Origin: Oxyruncus cristatus
Lineage: Eukaryota; Chordata; Aves; Passeriformes; Cotingidae
Direction: 5' to 3'
Assembly: GCA_013399855.1 (NCBI GenBank)
Contig: VXAY01006688.1
Coordinates: 1,168,826 to 1,232,825 of the forward strand
Length of the DNA stretch: 64,000 nt
In this document: positions 1 through 10,890 of the stretch, in pieces
How positions within the stretch are numbered: position 1 is the stretch's first letter
Layout of the letters: each line of letters begins with the position of its first letter
Notes under the pieces: model-generated
What the model saw: only the letters and a program-made list of their open reading frames with translations
What the model was told of the DNA's origin: nothing
Databases searched by the model: none
Translations under genes and position numbers: made by a program

Positions 1-2181
1 TAGTCACCACTGAAAATGGTCCTGCTTCTCTCCTCCCACTCTTCCTTGAGAACTGGCATTTTTCTGGCCTCAGACAAGCTGGGTTGGAGACCTGAGCCAG
101 CTGCCGGCTCTCTGCTCATTTCTGTAAGGGTAGTTTTCTGCTGATTTAGCTTTCTGAACACGTTTTCTAGTGGGGGCAGAAAACTGTCAGTGCCAGCAGA
201 AGGGGAGTGGCAGGGGGACAGCAAGGGGAAGGAAAAGAAGCAGAGCCCTACTTGGCTGCAGCAGCTGAGCATTAAGTCCATTTAGTGGCATCAAAGTATG
301 ACACCATTAGTATTCCTGTCCCATAAAGGAAGAACAATCAATTCAATTTCAATGCTTAGGGCTTCAAATCTGATTTCTCTAGCAAATAGTTTGCTTGATG
401 ATAAACCGCATCCCACTGCTTACTGCAAGCAGATGATGCTGCAGCTGGACAGCATTTTGAACGTTTCTTTTCCCCGATCCTCCCAAATGCAGACTGTACC
501 TGGTCACATTTGTGTAAGCCCTCTGGGAACGGTATCAGCAGCCAGTACCACATATGGATGCATTTGGAAGTCTTCATCTTGGGTAAGTGGGCCCAGGGCT
601 TTGTTGTCCCTCTGAGACAGTCTGAGCACAGCCCAAACCACCACAGACAAGGACAAGGGAAGGGAAGGAGGACACAGGGAAGGGGAGGGCTGAGGTCACA
701 GGACTGTGATGGGAACTCAGGCATCCTGACTGATAGCAAAGCAGTCTAGCCAAGGTGTCTAATGGCTTCAGAGCAGACTGTGCATTCAAGTGCAAACGAG
801 TTGTGCTGTTGACCTGTCATCTCATGGCAACAGTGACCCCAGAAAGCTGTTTGTAAGGAGTCTGGCCTCCTCCAAACACTGCTTTATACAGGTCCAAATG
901 GCACAGAAAGTGTGCCAAAACTAACCAAACCCAATCAGGCAGTAACCATCATTCATGCCTTCGTCAGGCTAACCCAGTGGAAAGGTTTTCTAATTGAATT
1001 CACACATCTAATACAAAAATAAATACAAAAAAATCCAGCTTCAGAAACGTAAAGGCTGTAAGTGACACAAGGCATGTGGAGCTCAGGTTTAATGCTGCTC
1101 TCTTCCCCATACTGCCATGCTGTCCTGATCTCACCCCAACATGCGCACGGTCACTTTGGGGGTGCCAAGACTAATCCATGGTGCAGTGGTTTCAACAGGA
1201 TGAACTAAGAGAACATAAATCACTGCAGAAGCTAATTAGGCCAGAGAGACCCAAACAACCTCAGTGACAAACCACATGAACAGCTTTGTCTTATTTTGAC
1301 ACTCTAGGCTTGTGAGGTCTCCTCAGCTTCTGTTGAGCCTTCCTAGCTCAACAGATTTTACATGATGCAAATGGCGCACCAGCGCCTGCAAATATAAAAA
1401 CAGAGAATTAAAAGCTCCCAAATCTCCAGTCTGCACCTTTATTCTCCCTCTCTCAGACTTTAATACTATTTTTTGTTATCATCTGGTAATTTGCTGACCT
1501 CTCAATTCTTCCCAACAGCTGCAGCTGACAGATTTTTTCTAACGTTATTCCAATGAAAGTTTAATGAGAACTTTGCTTTAAATAACCTAATGAAATAAGG
1601 GTACCAATTAATCCCTTTGGGCCAAAGTCAGTTCCTCTTTATTTTTGTTCTCTAAAAGAGGCTGTAAAAGTCCCTCCTGCAGACGGTGGTCCTGGAACTT
1701 CGTGGAGATTAACCCATGAGTTTCAACTGCAACTGTGTGACGGGGAATTGGAAATTTTTCAGTCAGGAAGGATTTTCCATTGCAGAAATGCCGATTTGTC
1801 AAAAGCAATATATTTTGTGGAAAGTATTTCCAAAGAAAAAAGCAGTGCAGAATTTCAGTGCTACAAGAAACCAAAAAAGTCTTCAAACGTAAAACAAAGC
1901 CAAACATTAAAATATCAAAATTCACCATGACATGGAAATTCTGAGTTTCAGCTGGTTTAGCAGAAAGTTTCAACTATGCAAATAGATTGATGTCCCCCAG
2001 TATTTCTAGATACGTTCTCAACATCATCCACTTCAAGCAGCCAAGCAGAATTCCTAAAACCAGAAAGGGACCTTCATGTAAAATCTATCTACATCTTATG
2101 TTTAAAGCGAGACACAGCATGCCACTCACTAATTTCAACATTCCCTGATGAGATGTTGCAATATGAGCTACATTTGCTCTT
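1..2181. other. Unique non-coding stretch
   Basis: No gene, transposon end or RNA gene is recognisable here. Open frames on both strands are short (at most about 127 codons), overlap one another, and show no domain or family signature. A purine-rich, G-rich stretch lies at about 645-690 and another at about 180-240. An A-rich patch lies at about 1010-1035. Read as unique intergenic or intronic sequence. Confidence 0.6.
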
Positions 2182-2218
2182 GACAAGGTCAGGGTGGATG
2201 GGACCTGGTCTAGTGGCT
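2182..2218 (+). mobile_element. Possible CR1 3-prime-region scrap
   Basis: The words AAGGTCAGGGTGGATGGGA and CCTGGTCTAGTGG follow the order seen in the CR1 3-prime untranslated region (AAGGCCAGG, GGATGGGGCTTTGAGCAA, CCTGGTCTAGTGG), with the middle word missing. No terminal octamer follows, so the fragment would be truncated at both ends. The match is short and could be chance. Confidence 0.3.
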
Positions 2219-5200
2219 GGGCTGCAGTAGCATAGACCTCTGGGCAAGCTCTTTTATTCTGCTGAGTGATACCAATCTGGGATCTCCTGGCTGCTGTTGG
2301 ATGGCTTTTGCTCTCTGAATTAGCTCATTTAATGTTCATGCATCTCAACACTGTGCTGTAATCTGCAGTGTAGACAGAGCATTATTTCTCATCTAAATTT
2401 ATCCAGCTTCAGTCTTCAGCCACTGGATCCTGTTATGTCTCTGTCTATCCATTCTAAAAACTTTCTATTATTAGAAATATGCTACAGAGTTGAACAGATC
2501 ACATCCATCATCGCTTTATGATCCTCCCACTGTTTTCCTCACTTTTAAACCACAGTCACCCGTCTCTGCATATGGGACTCCTTTTCTCAGTCACTGTTTT
2601 ACAGTGGGGAAGCAAGTGCAAGGCTCAGTGTGGCACTGGTTGGGGATACAGTTCTCACTGGAAGAGGGCAGAAAGTACTGTAAGAGCATCTGCTGTGTCA
2701 CTGGGTCCAGCGTCACTGCGGGCACACTTGCATTATGTCAGTGTTTCACATGGTTGGTGGTGCCTGAAAGATTGTTCTGGCTTTGGCTTGATCTCTCACC
2801 TGATAGGTATTTAGCTTTTTTCATGCCCTGCTTTGTTTATTGACCAATAAAATTATCTTCTCCCCCAAACTGTCCTACAACCCTTTAAGTAAAGCACACT
2901 ACATAAAACAGGCTCTGTCGTTCTCCGGGCTGTCAAATCACGACTGTTTTTGGAGAGAGCTCAGATATGGATCTCATCGTGCGAGATCAGGTTCACCCAC
3001 AGAGATGAGGAGAAACCTTTGTCTGCAAAAAGCAGTTTGCAAAGTTCAGTGCAAGTTCCCTGCTTAGTCCTGACGTTTGTGCGCTGCCCACACAACCGAA
3101 CTGAACAATGAACTGTGGGAAACATTCCTCTGCCGCTCTCACCAAGCTGCCAGAGCAGGATGCAGAGCTAGGATTTATAGAGTTAAGAATTACACAAGGT
3201 TATATGGCTATATAAAATGCAATTAAGATGCAAAGAATATTTTATAGCCTGACTGCATCAGTGTCATAGAATTTCATAGCTGACTGTGTGTTTTTCCATT
3301 TCCTAGAGCACTCTTTAAAAGCTGAAGGAAATGCATTCAAAGCCAACAAGATTAAATTATACATAGTTCCTATTACTTTGCTCTTATAAAAGGACCTCAC
3401 ATGGACACCTCAGCCTAAAACACAGGAATGATGAGGTTATTTTTGCCATAAGCCAAACATATGTCCTTCAGATTATGTAAGAAATATTTGTGGTCCCTGC
3501 TGGTGTTGTCAGAATGTGCATCATATATTAGATTCCCGAATACACAGAAATACCCTGCTATTAAAGCAAAACAAAAGGGATTTAACGGGTTAGACTAATG
3601 AATGTCAGAAACTGATTATCCGTGGCAGTATGATACTGCCTGACGCATTAAAAACAGTGAAATAGTGTAGGACCTTGCCTAAATAAGATTTATACACAGT
3701 GCCAGCTAGCTGGTAAAAAATAGCAATAACCTTTTAAAACATTAATTTAGGCTTTTATTAGAATACAAAGAACCTCCAGTTTTTGAAAGCAGGCATTGTC
3801 TCCCCTTTTAATTTCAACAGCACCATGGCTTGAATACAACACAGCAGGGTGTGTGTTTTCTAAAGTTGGGTAATTATCAGAGAGCTCAATGCAGTTTGCC
3901 AATAAGCCTTTATTTGGCAAAGCTTAAAACTGCTGACAAATGAGATTCTTCCTACAGCAGTAAAACAAGGCACAGTTCAATATGCCTAATTACAAAAACA
4001 CACCAAGAACTACTGTGAAATATGTACATAGCTGAAAAATCAAATGATCTCTGCATCACAACTGTGGGGCTGGCATCCCAATGCCATCTAACCTCACGGA
4101 GTCAGAATACATAAACACAAAAGATCTGGGGACAGGGTCCTGCCTGGTTTATGCCTTATGCAATCCCGTAACCCCCAACAGACCCCATCAAGCCCTTCTT
4201 CCGACTGCAGAGACCCACTGCCACAGGACATTCTGTTTCTGCTCCTGCAGTCATGCTGGCTTTAGGAGCTATCTAACCATGGCAAGATGAGACCCCTGCA
4301 AGATCAGAAGCAAGTTTAAGTACACAGAAGGAGAAGTATGAAAATAAGAAGTCTCACCTTGAACCATAAGTTCAATTAACTGATTTTTTTGCCTACAAAA
4401 GTATGGCAGTGCTTTTTCTTCAGGACCTCTGAGACTTCCTCTCCAAGGGTATGAACTGATGAGGAGTTTGAGAGTGCAATTAAAACCTTGAAAGTAAATG
4501 AAAAGACAAATCTGTTTAAAGTGAAGTAGCTCTTTGTATCTTTCTCCAACATAAGACTAGGTAACTAACAGACTTGTTTCTCTAATAGTGTGGGACAGTG
4601 TGCACTCTGAGTTCAGATGCGAACCTCATTCCATGACAATTATACGTAGCACTGATGAACTTTATTCTAACTCCAACGGAATTAGCAGGATTTTGTGGGA
4701 AAGTAATTTGCCCACTTGGGCTAAAGGTTGTTTCTAATGTACCCTTTTGTTAATGTACCTTTCATCCACGAGCATTTGAGTAGCTATTTGTGAGCAACAT
4801 TCTCTGACAAGAGGATATAAGCACTGAAGAACCACAGTGAGCATGACTGAGAAACAGAAAATTATTAACAATTGCATTTTTGACTGAGGAACAGAGAGTC
4901 CTTTTGCTTGACATAAAACTTTTGAGCAGAAAACTCTCTTGACAACAACGTCAGGACATTTAATAGTATTCCCAGGCAAAAGTCAAGATAAACAGGGGTA
5001 AATCAGTACAGCTATATGCACTCTTGCTGTTTCATGTCTGTGGTGCATTTTTTCATATTGTTAATATTTTAAAATATGTGCGTATTTTACATGTTTCATA
5101 TTTACTATAAATATTTATAAAAATATTAAGAACTACAAAGAGAAGTAGCCCATTACAGAGAAGGCAAGTACCCAGTAAAAATGCCAAATCTTCAAATAAA

Positions 5201-5595
5201 ATGTCCTATAATATAATGGAGTGTCTTATTTGTTGCCATGTCCCATCACTTCCTTCAGCTGCACTGAGTGTCCCTGAATGGGGATTTACAGCAGCCACCA
5301 CAGTGTGTCTCAGTTACTCAGTCTGTGACTGTATTTAAGCCAGGACTGAAAGGTTTTATGTTTTTTCCCATTGCTTTCAGGATAAAATTGCAAATTCTGG
5401 GCATTAAACTCAAATTTTAGTTTGAAAATTAAACTTGGTACTTTCCCAGTTCTGTGCTAGCTGAGGTCTGATACATTTGCACCTAAATAACATTAGCAAT
5501 ATTGTAAGAAATGCCTGGAATGCTGAAGGAACCTGAAATACCCTTTTCAAAGGCATTTAAATCATAAGAGAGCACCAATTTAATAGATAATTAAT
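2219..5595. other. Unique non-coding stretch, AT-leaning
   Basis: I see no gene or clear transposon. Open frames reach at most about 117 codons (2490-2843, plus strand) and have no recognisable protein features. The sequence becomes AT-rich from about 5030 to 5220. A small 7-bp inverted repeat at 3624-3640 is well within chance expectation. Confidence 0.6.
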
Positions 5596-5690
5596 TCACT
5601 TAGGCTCCTGAGTGCACCAAGTCACTTTTGAAAATAAGCCCCAGCCTCTAGGGTCATGTAACCTCTTTTGAAAACTTTACACGCCAGCTC
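5596..5690. repeat. Possible relic of an old TTAGG-CCTAA / TTTTGAAAA interspersed repeat
   Basis: The words CACTTAGGCTCCTGAG, CCAAGTCACTTTTGAAAAT and, further on, CTTTTGAAAACTTTA resemble an old family of short, partly palindromic non-autonomous repeats that I recall from turtle, crocodile and bird DNA. I cannot name the family with certainty. Similar wording is seen at 48370-48665. The call rests on word similarity only. Confidence 0.35.
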
Positions 5691-6313
5691 AAATTCACCT
5701 TAATTGTATTGATAATAGAGCTCAGGGTGAAACAGGATTCCTGGGAATCATGTATAACCAAAAAAAGATCCTGGTATCATTGAGAGATCCCAGGTTAGGC
5801 TTGCAGAGCTGGCAGGGCAAAGAGAGGAGCTTTTCGTTGATCATATGTGAACTGTAGATAACTGAGACACAACAACAGAGCTCTAGATGCATATCTTTCT
5901 GAAAAGGATAGTTGCTAAAAGGATAAGGGGAAACCTTAGGAGAACAATACACAACATATTAGTCTGTAAATTGACAGCTGCTCTTAGTGGAATCAGTACT
6001 AGGCGTATGGAAAGTGCACTGTTTGGGTCACTCTAAGCTCTGCTCATACCTAAACTCGTGTTTATGATCTGCTCAGAAAGGGCTCTGATGTGAGCACATG
6101 GAATAGAGTGCTGCAGTCCACAGAGCTGGACGAGCGGGGAAAGTGCAGGGAATTCAGAAGAAAGCAGCAAAAGAGGTGAGGCAGATGGAAGGACCAAGGT
6201 ATGAGAAAGGATTAAGAGTTAATTACATATAGCCTTCCTGAGCACTGAATTAAAGTGCCCAGCTAATATAAATGCCCTGAGAGCAGAGTTATTCTTTACT
6301 GGGGTTTTTTAAT
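5691..6313. other. Unique non-coding stretch
   Basis: No coding or repeat signature is visible. Small open frames in this interval carry no recognisable features. It leads directly into the 3-prime end of the minus-strand CR1 copy that starts near 6314. Confidence 0.6.
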
Positions 6314-7290
6314 CAGAGAATCACAGAATATGCTGAGTTGGAAGGGATCCATCAGGATCATTGGGTCCAACTCCTGGCTCTGCATAGGATCATCTCCAAG
6401 AGTCACACCATATGCCTGACATTATTGTCCAAACACTTCTTGAACTCTGTCAGGCTTGGTGCTGTGACCACTTCCATGGGGAGCCTGTTCCAGTGCCCAA
6501 CCACGCTCTCAGTGAAAAAACTCTTCCCGATATATAGCCTAAACCTTCCCTGACTGAGCTTAATATCATTTCCTCAAGTCCTGTCACTGGTCATCAGAGT
6601 GAACAGATTGGTACTTGCACCTCCACTTCCCCTCATGAGGACGCTGAAGACTGCAATGAGGTCTCCCCTCAGCCTCCTCTTCTCCAGGCTGAACAGACCA
6701 AGTGACCTCAGCTGCTCCTCACACGGTTTCCCCTCAAGGCCTTTCACCATCTTCGTTGCCCTCCTTTGGATGCTCCCTAATGTCTTAATATCCTTCTTAC
6801 ATTGTGGTGCCCAAAACTGCACACAATATTCCAGGTGAGGCCGCCCCAGTGCAGAGCAGAGCGGGACAATCCCCTCCCTCAACTGGCTGATGACACTGTG
6901 CCGGATGCCCCCCAGGACGCAGTTTGGCCCTCCTGGGCTTTGCTGACTCATAGTCAACTTGCTGTCAACCAGGAAACCCCCAGGTCCCTTCCCATGGCAC
7001 TGCTCTCCAGCTCCTCGTTCCCTAGTCTATACACACAACCAGAGTTGCCCATCCCAAGAGCAGAATCTGGCACTTTCCCTTGATAAACTTCATACGGTTG
7101 GAGATTTCCCAACCCTCTAATTTGTCGAGGTCTCCCTGCAGGGCCTCTCTGCCCTTGAAGAAGTCAGCAGCTCCTCCCAATTTAGTGTCATTGGCCAACT
7201 TCCTTAGTATTCCTTCAAGTCCTGCATCCAAGTCATTAACGAAGATGTTGACCAGAACTGGGCTGACCAGTTAAGCCAGGGAACATCAGG
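6314..7290 (-). mobile_element. CR1 LINE, 5-prime-truncated, about 1 kb
   Basis: This is the reverse complement of a CR1 non-LTR retrotransposon. The window-left boundary is the element's 3-prime end: AATCACAGAATATGCTGAG followed by TTGGAAGGGATCC, the antisense of the CCTTCCAAC plus octamer tail. Going right come the 3-prime UTR, the antisense of the end of ORF2 (GATGAGG..CTCCAGGCTGAACA-type words near 6660-6700) and then a piece of the reverse-transcriptase domain near 7080-7231. The element stops around 7270-7290, near a degraded match to the CTGGGGAACA word, so it is 5-prime truncated, the usual fate of CR1 inserts. It shares the rare CAGCATATTCTGTG end with the copy at 8711-8950, suggesting the same subfamily. 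Confidence 0.93.
6574..7231 (-). pseudogene. CR1 ORF2 (reverse transcriptase, C-terminal part), dead remnant
   Basis: The minus strand encodes recognisable pieces of the CR1 ORF2 protein, which in intact elements is an endonuclease plus reverse transcriptase that copies the element into the genome. The upstream piece (codons 7231 to 7022) reads through DAGLEGILRKLANDTKLGG and ..MKFIKGKCQILLLGW, which is the RT active-site region. The usual F-A-D-D is here L-A-N-D, so a catalytic aspartate is lost. The downstream piece (6957 to 6574) contains PHLEYCVQFWAPQCKKDI and SLEKRRLRGDLI, the typical ORF2 C-terminus. The two pieces are in different frames, so at least one frameshift lies between 6957 and 7022. 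The copy is not functional. Confidence 0.88.
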
Positions 7291-8291
7291 GATGGATTTA
7301 AAAGCTTGGAAACATGTAAGACATACATTACGTGGCAAGTAATTGTGTGTCAGCAGAGCCATGGTAACTCTTTGCCTGTGCATTTTTAGCCCAAAAGTTC
7401 ACTTGTCCTAGACTGCCCTAAAATAGGTTAGAGCTAAACTGAATATTTTTGTGTGCTACAAGCAAGCATGCAGCTACCACCAGAGCTGAACTCATCTGGG
7501 GTAACTTGTTATGAGACCAAGTACTAAGGGAAAAAAAAATTAATTCTGAGATTTACTGGCTTTATTGTTGTGTCCCTGTGAAGAAGTGGAAGGCTTATTG
7601 CTTGGGTTGTTTAAAAGTAGACTGACAAAATAAAAGACAGTGTACTACAAGGAATAACTCTGAACCCAGCAAGGAGATTAGTTAGATGTCTAAAAGGTCT
7701 GGGCAGCTCTCTTCATTTCTTATTTCTTCAACTTCCAGATGACTTTCTGTGGAGTACTGAGTGAAGGTGTTTAAACAGAACCAAAGCCCCTCCACTTCTC
7801 TTTTGTTCCAGGACTCAGTTTACTAGATCACTTTTTTTAACCTCTCTGATGTTAGAATAAATGTTTTCCCACTTGCTATCTGAAATTGGGAGTGACAAAA
7901 TACCCCAAGAATAAACATTCCTATAGCATTTCCAGCTGGGACAAGACACAAAGGTTGCCAAAAATCTCATGAGAAAGTTTATTATCAAGAGATTTCAAAC
8001 TGCCTCTTTCAAAGTTCTGCTCAATGCTACACTGTTTCCAAAACTGACTCTAAGCTCTGCTTCTCCTGAAAGCTGTTCATCACTCACCACTGCAATTTTA
8101 GGTGTAACTACCACATCTGCAAGAAGTGAGTCTGATGGGCAGCGGCAGTGTGGGTACGGGATGTGGGAGCTCTTCCCTAGAAGGCAGCGGGGGCTCAGTG
8201 CAGGGAGCAGGCAGGTCAGAAGACCCCTCAGTCCTACTCCGCCTTCCCAGCATGGAAGCCCATGGCTTAGCCCATGCAACTGCACAAGACT
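7291..8291. other. Unique non-coding stretch between CR1 copies
   Basis: No gene or repeat is recognised. A plus-strand open frame beginning near 7969 continues into the next CR1 fragment and looks fortuitous. The local sequence near 8100-8260 is GC-richer than its surroundings but has no CpG-island character. Confidence 0.55.
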
Positions 8292-8398
8292 TCACAGAAT
8301 CACAGAATGGGTAAAGTTGGAAGGGACCGCAGTGGGTCATCTGGTCCAACCTCCCTGCTCAAGCAGAGTCATCCTCGAGCACATTGCACAGGATTGTG
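8292..8398 (-). mobile_element. CR1 LINE, short 3-prime end
   Basis: Reverse-complement CR1 3-prime terminus. TCACAGAATCACAGAATGG begins the tail, then GTTGGAAGGGACC, CATCTGGTCCAACCTCC and GAGCACATTGCACAGGATTG in the standard order for bird CR1 read antisense. Only about 107 bp survives, so the insert is severely 5-prime truncated. Its tail sequence differs from the copies at 6314 and 8711, suggesting a different CR1 subfamily. Confidence 0.93.
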
Positions 8399-8710
8399 CA
8401 ATTGCAAGAATTGCATGGACTTGGTCCAAAGCAAAACACCTAGCAGAACACACACAGGTGTAGACTGAGGGTCCTTGGCATCCACAGAACCTTTCTGTCC
8501 CACCACATCACTTGCTAATAGCCTGAACACTCGCATTTCTACTTGTGCAAGCACCTCAGTGATGCTACCCCTCTCTGTCTCGCTTCATGGACTTTAGCGT
8601 TTCCCCACCAGATACAGACTTAAAGACCACCTTCCTGGAAAGTGCCTTTAGTTCTTCAAACAAAATACATCCTGAAAAATATCACAAAAAGACTGCAATT
8701 AGTACTGAAG
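8399..8710. other. Unique spacer between oppositely oriented CR1 copies
   Basis: About 310 bp with no recognisable repeat or coding signal. It separates a minus-strand CR1 end from a plus-strand CR1 copy, so the two could form a loose inverted arrangement, although they share only limited sequence. Confidence 0.5.
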
Positions 8711-8950
8711 TTCTGGTCAATGGCAAGTTCAATATGAGCCAGCAGTGCCCTGGCAGCCAGGAGGGCCAGCCTGGGGGGCATCAGGCAAAGCATCACCAGC
8801 TGGTCGAGGGAGGGGATTGTCCTGCTCTGCTCTGCACTGGTGCAGCCTCAGGCACATGGTGTGATTCTTGGGGTGTCCTGCACAGGGACAGGAGTTGGAC
8901 CCGATGATCCTTGTGGGGTCCCTTCCAACTCAGCATATTCTGTGTGTGAC
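8711..8950 (+). mobile_element. CR1 LINE with internal deletion
   Basis: The plus-strand copy starts within ORF2: GGTCAATGGCAAGTTCAAT, ATGAGCCAGCAGTGCCCTGG, GGGAGGGGATTGTCCTGC, then CACTGGTGCAGCCTCA. It then jumps directly to the 3-prime UTR words GGCACATGGTGTGATTCTTGG and AGGAGTTGGACCCGATGATCC, and to CCTTCCAACTCAGCATATTC with a CTGTG-type tail. Compared with the copy at 6314-7290, about 415 bp corresponding to roughly 6420-6838 is missing. The join lies at a shared TCA. The tail runs straight into a dinucleotide microsatellite. Confidence 0.92.
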
Positions 8951-8958
8951 TCTGTGTG

Positions 8959-8998
<40 letters not shown>

Positions 8999-9009
8999 TT
9001 ATATATATT
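8951..9009. repeat. (AC)11 (AT)n compound microsatellite at a CR1 tail
   Basis: An AC run occupies 8959-8980, followed by AT from 8981 to 8998, a TT interruption, and AT again to about 9008. It directly abuts the TGTGTGAC-type tail of the CR1 copy ending at 8950. The repeat probably grew from the CR1 3-prime terminal repeats. Confidence 0.95.
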
Positions 9010-9010
9010 C

Positions 9011-10890
9011 CAAAAGGAAACTATGATCTCCCAAACGTCCTCATGTTCAGTAGAATAACAAAGTTCTTTTTTGTTCAGCATTAAGTGGAAACACTTTTGG
9101 TCTTCACAGTTTTTTTTCTCACTCCCCTTTCATAGAGATAACGGGGGGGAAACTGGAACAAAGAGGAAAAAGAAAAAAAGAAAGGGAAAAAATAGAGGAT
9201 GAAGAAATTTCATTTATCAGCTTCATATCTTTCACTTTTTTTTCTTTCTATCCCAATCAGAAAATGTAAGCATCAACTTTCTGATAAGATTCTTACTTCT
9301 GCAAAAGAATTTTTTCCTAAAAAGTTAGTTTATCCATTAAAAAAAATCAGCTATGAACAAAAGACAACCAAAGCTTTGGCCTTGAGGCTTGCACAGGTTT
9401 TACTTTACAAGCATGAGAATTTTAAATAGAAGATTGTAAATGTTCTTTGATACAGGACTGATTGGAAAAAGTCCAAAAGCCTTGAAGTAGAGAGGAAAGA
9501 TGTATATTGAGGAAAACAGTGATTAAATAAACGATTAAAATATTGCAATATAAAGACTAGGATGTTGAAAAATTCCACCGACCAAAGAATATATGAAAAG
9601 ATATATATATAAAAAAATATATATGCTTTTTTTTGGCTCAGACCATAATGCCCAAGGTGTTATTAAACTCAGAGAGAACACTGTGGAAGAAAACTGTTTT
9701 ACACCCATGTTACTCTAACTTTATGATAGTGTGGTGATTTAGTTGTGAGTGATTCCAGTGTAAATGTACTGATTTAAAGCTAGGGGAGTGGGAAATCAGG
9801 TTTTACTTTAGGTTTTATTTCCTGGTAAGAAAGCACCTGACTTTCAGAAATATGATGGGCCTGATCTGCTTCTTGTCTCTATGGGTTTATCCTGATGTAG
9901 ACCACGGGCAAATCCTGCATAAAAAGTGATACTTTGTATCACTTGAATTTAATTAAAGGCTGAAAAAGTAATGATCCACGTGACTGTACACGAATGGAAA
10001 AGTTATCAATAGAAAAATCTGAAAAAATCCAAAATCCCAGAATCCTATTTGAACTTAAAAGTTTGACAACAAAAAATAGACATTCTCAGCTCGAGGCCAT
10101 GCAGCCTTTGATTGCCAGCTCTGGGAATGCGCAGGTGTTGGATCACCCACAGCAGGGCTACCCCACAGGCCCCCTGGAGCAAAACCCCTGCTCTTTGATC
10201 CCTCCCCTTATCTCGATTGGAGTTCCTCCCTCTCTGGATCCAGGTGGACCATGGAAACAGGAAATGTTCTCTCTGAAGATGAAATCCAGTTTGTGGATCC
10301 CATACCTCAGCCCCTCCTTTCCACACGAGTGAACCGGAGAGCAGAGAACAAGAGTTCCACCCATTTTTCCAGAGGTGAAGAATGATATGCCATGGACAGG
10401 CAGTTGGAAGAAAATGTCTAGATCGCCTGTATGGTGCAGACCAAGAGAGATGGTGACATAAATTGGCTTGTTCCCATTGTGGGCTTTTTTGTAGGCCAGA
10501 CATGCCTTTTATCACTGCTCTTTCCTGACAATACCTGCACATCAAAGGTTTGGACATCAACTTTGATTTGATGTATCTCCTAATGTGTTTGTACATGTTG
10601 CCATGCTCACTGAACAGCAGCCTCTGTCAGGTAAGTATCTGGCAATGTTGTATGACAACTTCACTGTCGTCTTTGAAAGAGCCCAGATCCATTTCCCAGG
10701 CAGGCTTGTGCAGGTCACTAAGGAGATTAGGCTCACACTTTCTGCAGTACCTGTCTACACTGCACTGTCAGTCAAATTCAGACTGTCTTCACACTATATC
10801 TATTTGAAGAAATTTAGAGGAGTGCATTTGCTACAGCAGTAAGTTATCAGAGATGCCAGAGATGTGGGCACAGCACATCCAAATGGGGTT
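9011..10890. other. Unique non-coding stretch, AT-rich in places
   Basis: AT-rich and TATA-like simple sequence is seen at about 9590-9625 and A-rich sequence at 9160-9200. The longest open frame in the whole window (183 codons, 10596 to 10045, minus strand) lies here but shows no recognisable domain. A second minus-strand frame overlaps it from about 10514 to 10158, also unrecognised. Neither has supporting evidence as a gene. Confidence 0.5.
10496..10630 (+). other. Weak candidate exon defined by splice-like sites
   Basis: A pyrimidine-rich stretch ending in TTTTTTGTAG at 10495 resembles a 3-prime splice site, and CAG at 10628-10630 followed by GTAAGTAT matches the U1 donor consensus perfectly. 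All three frames of the 135-bp interval contain a stop, so it could only be untranslated or non-coding RNA sequence. Such pairs occur by chance in a window this long, and no expression evidence is available. Confidence 0.12.

Noticed and set aside
7969..8463. 164-codon plus-strand open frame
   Set aside because: Runs through the antisense CR1 fragment at 8292-8398, and its remaining part has no recognisable features.
8941..9081. Minus-strand ORFs with CVCVCV and IYIYIY peptides
   Set aside because: Translation of the AC/AT microsatellite.
10387..10432. CR1-like phrase around TGCCATGGACAGG
   Set aside because: The following words do not follow CR1 3-prime UTR order closely enough; likely coincidence.
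10045..10596. 183-codon minus-strand open frame, the longest in the window
   Set aside because: No recognisable domain, an overlapping minus-strand frame in another register looks equally plausible, and a frame this long is unremarkable in 64 kb read in six frames. Not annotated as a gene.
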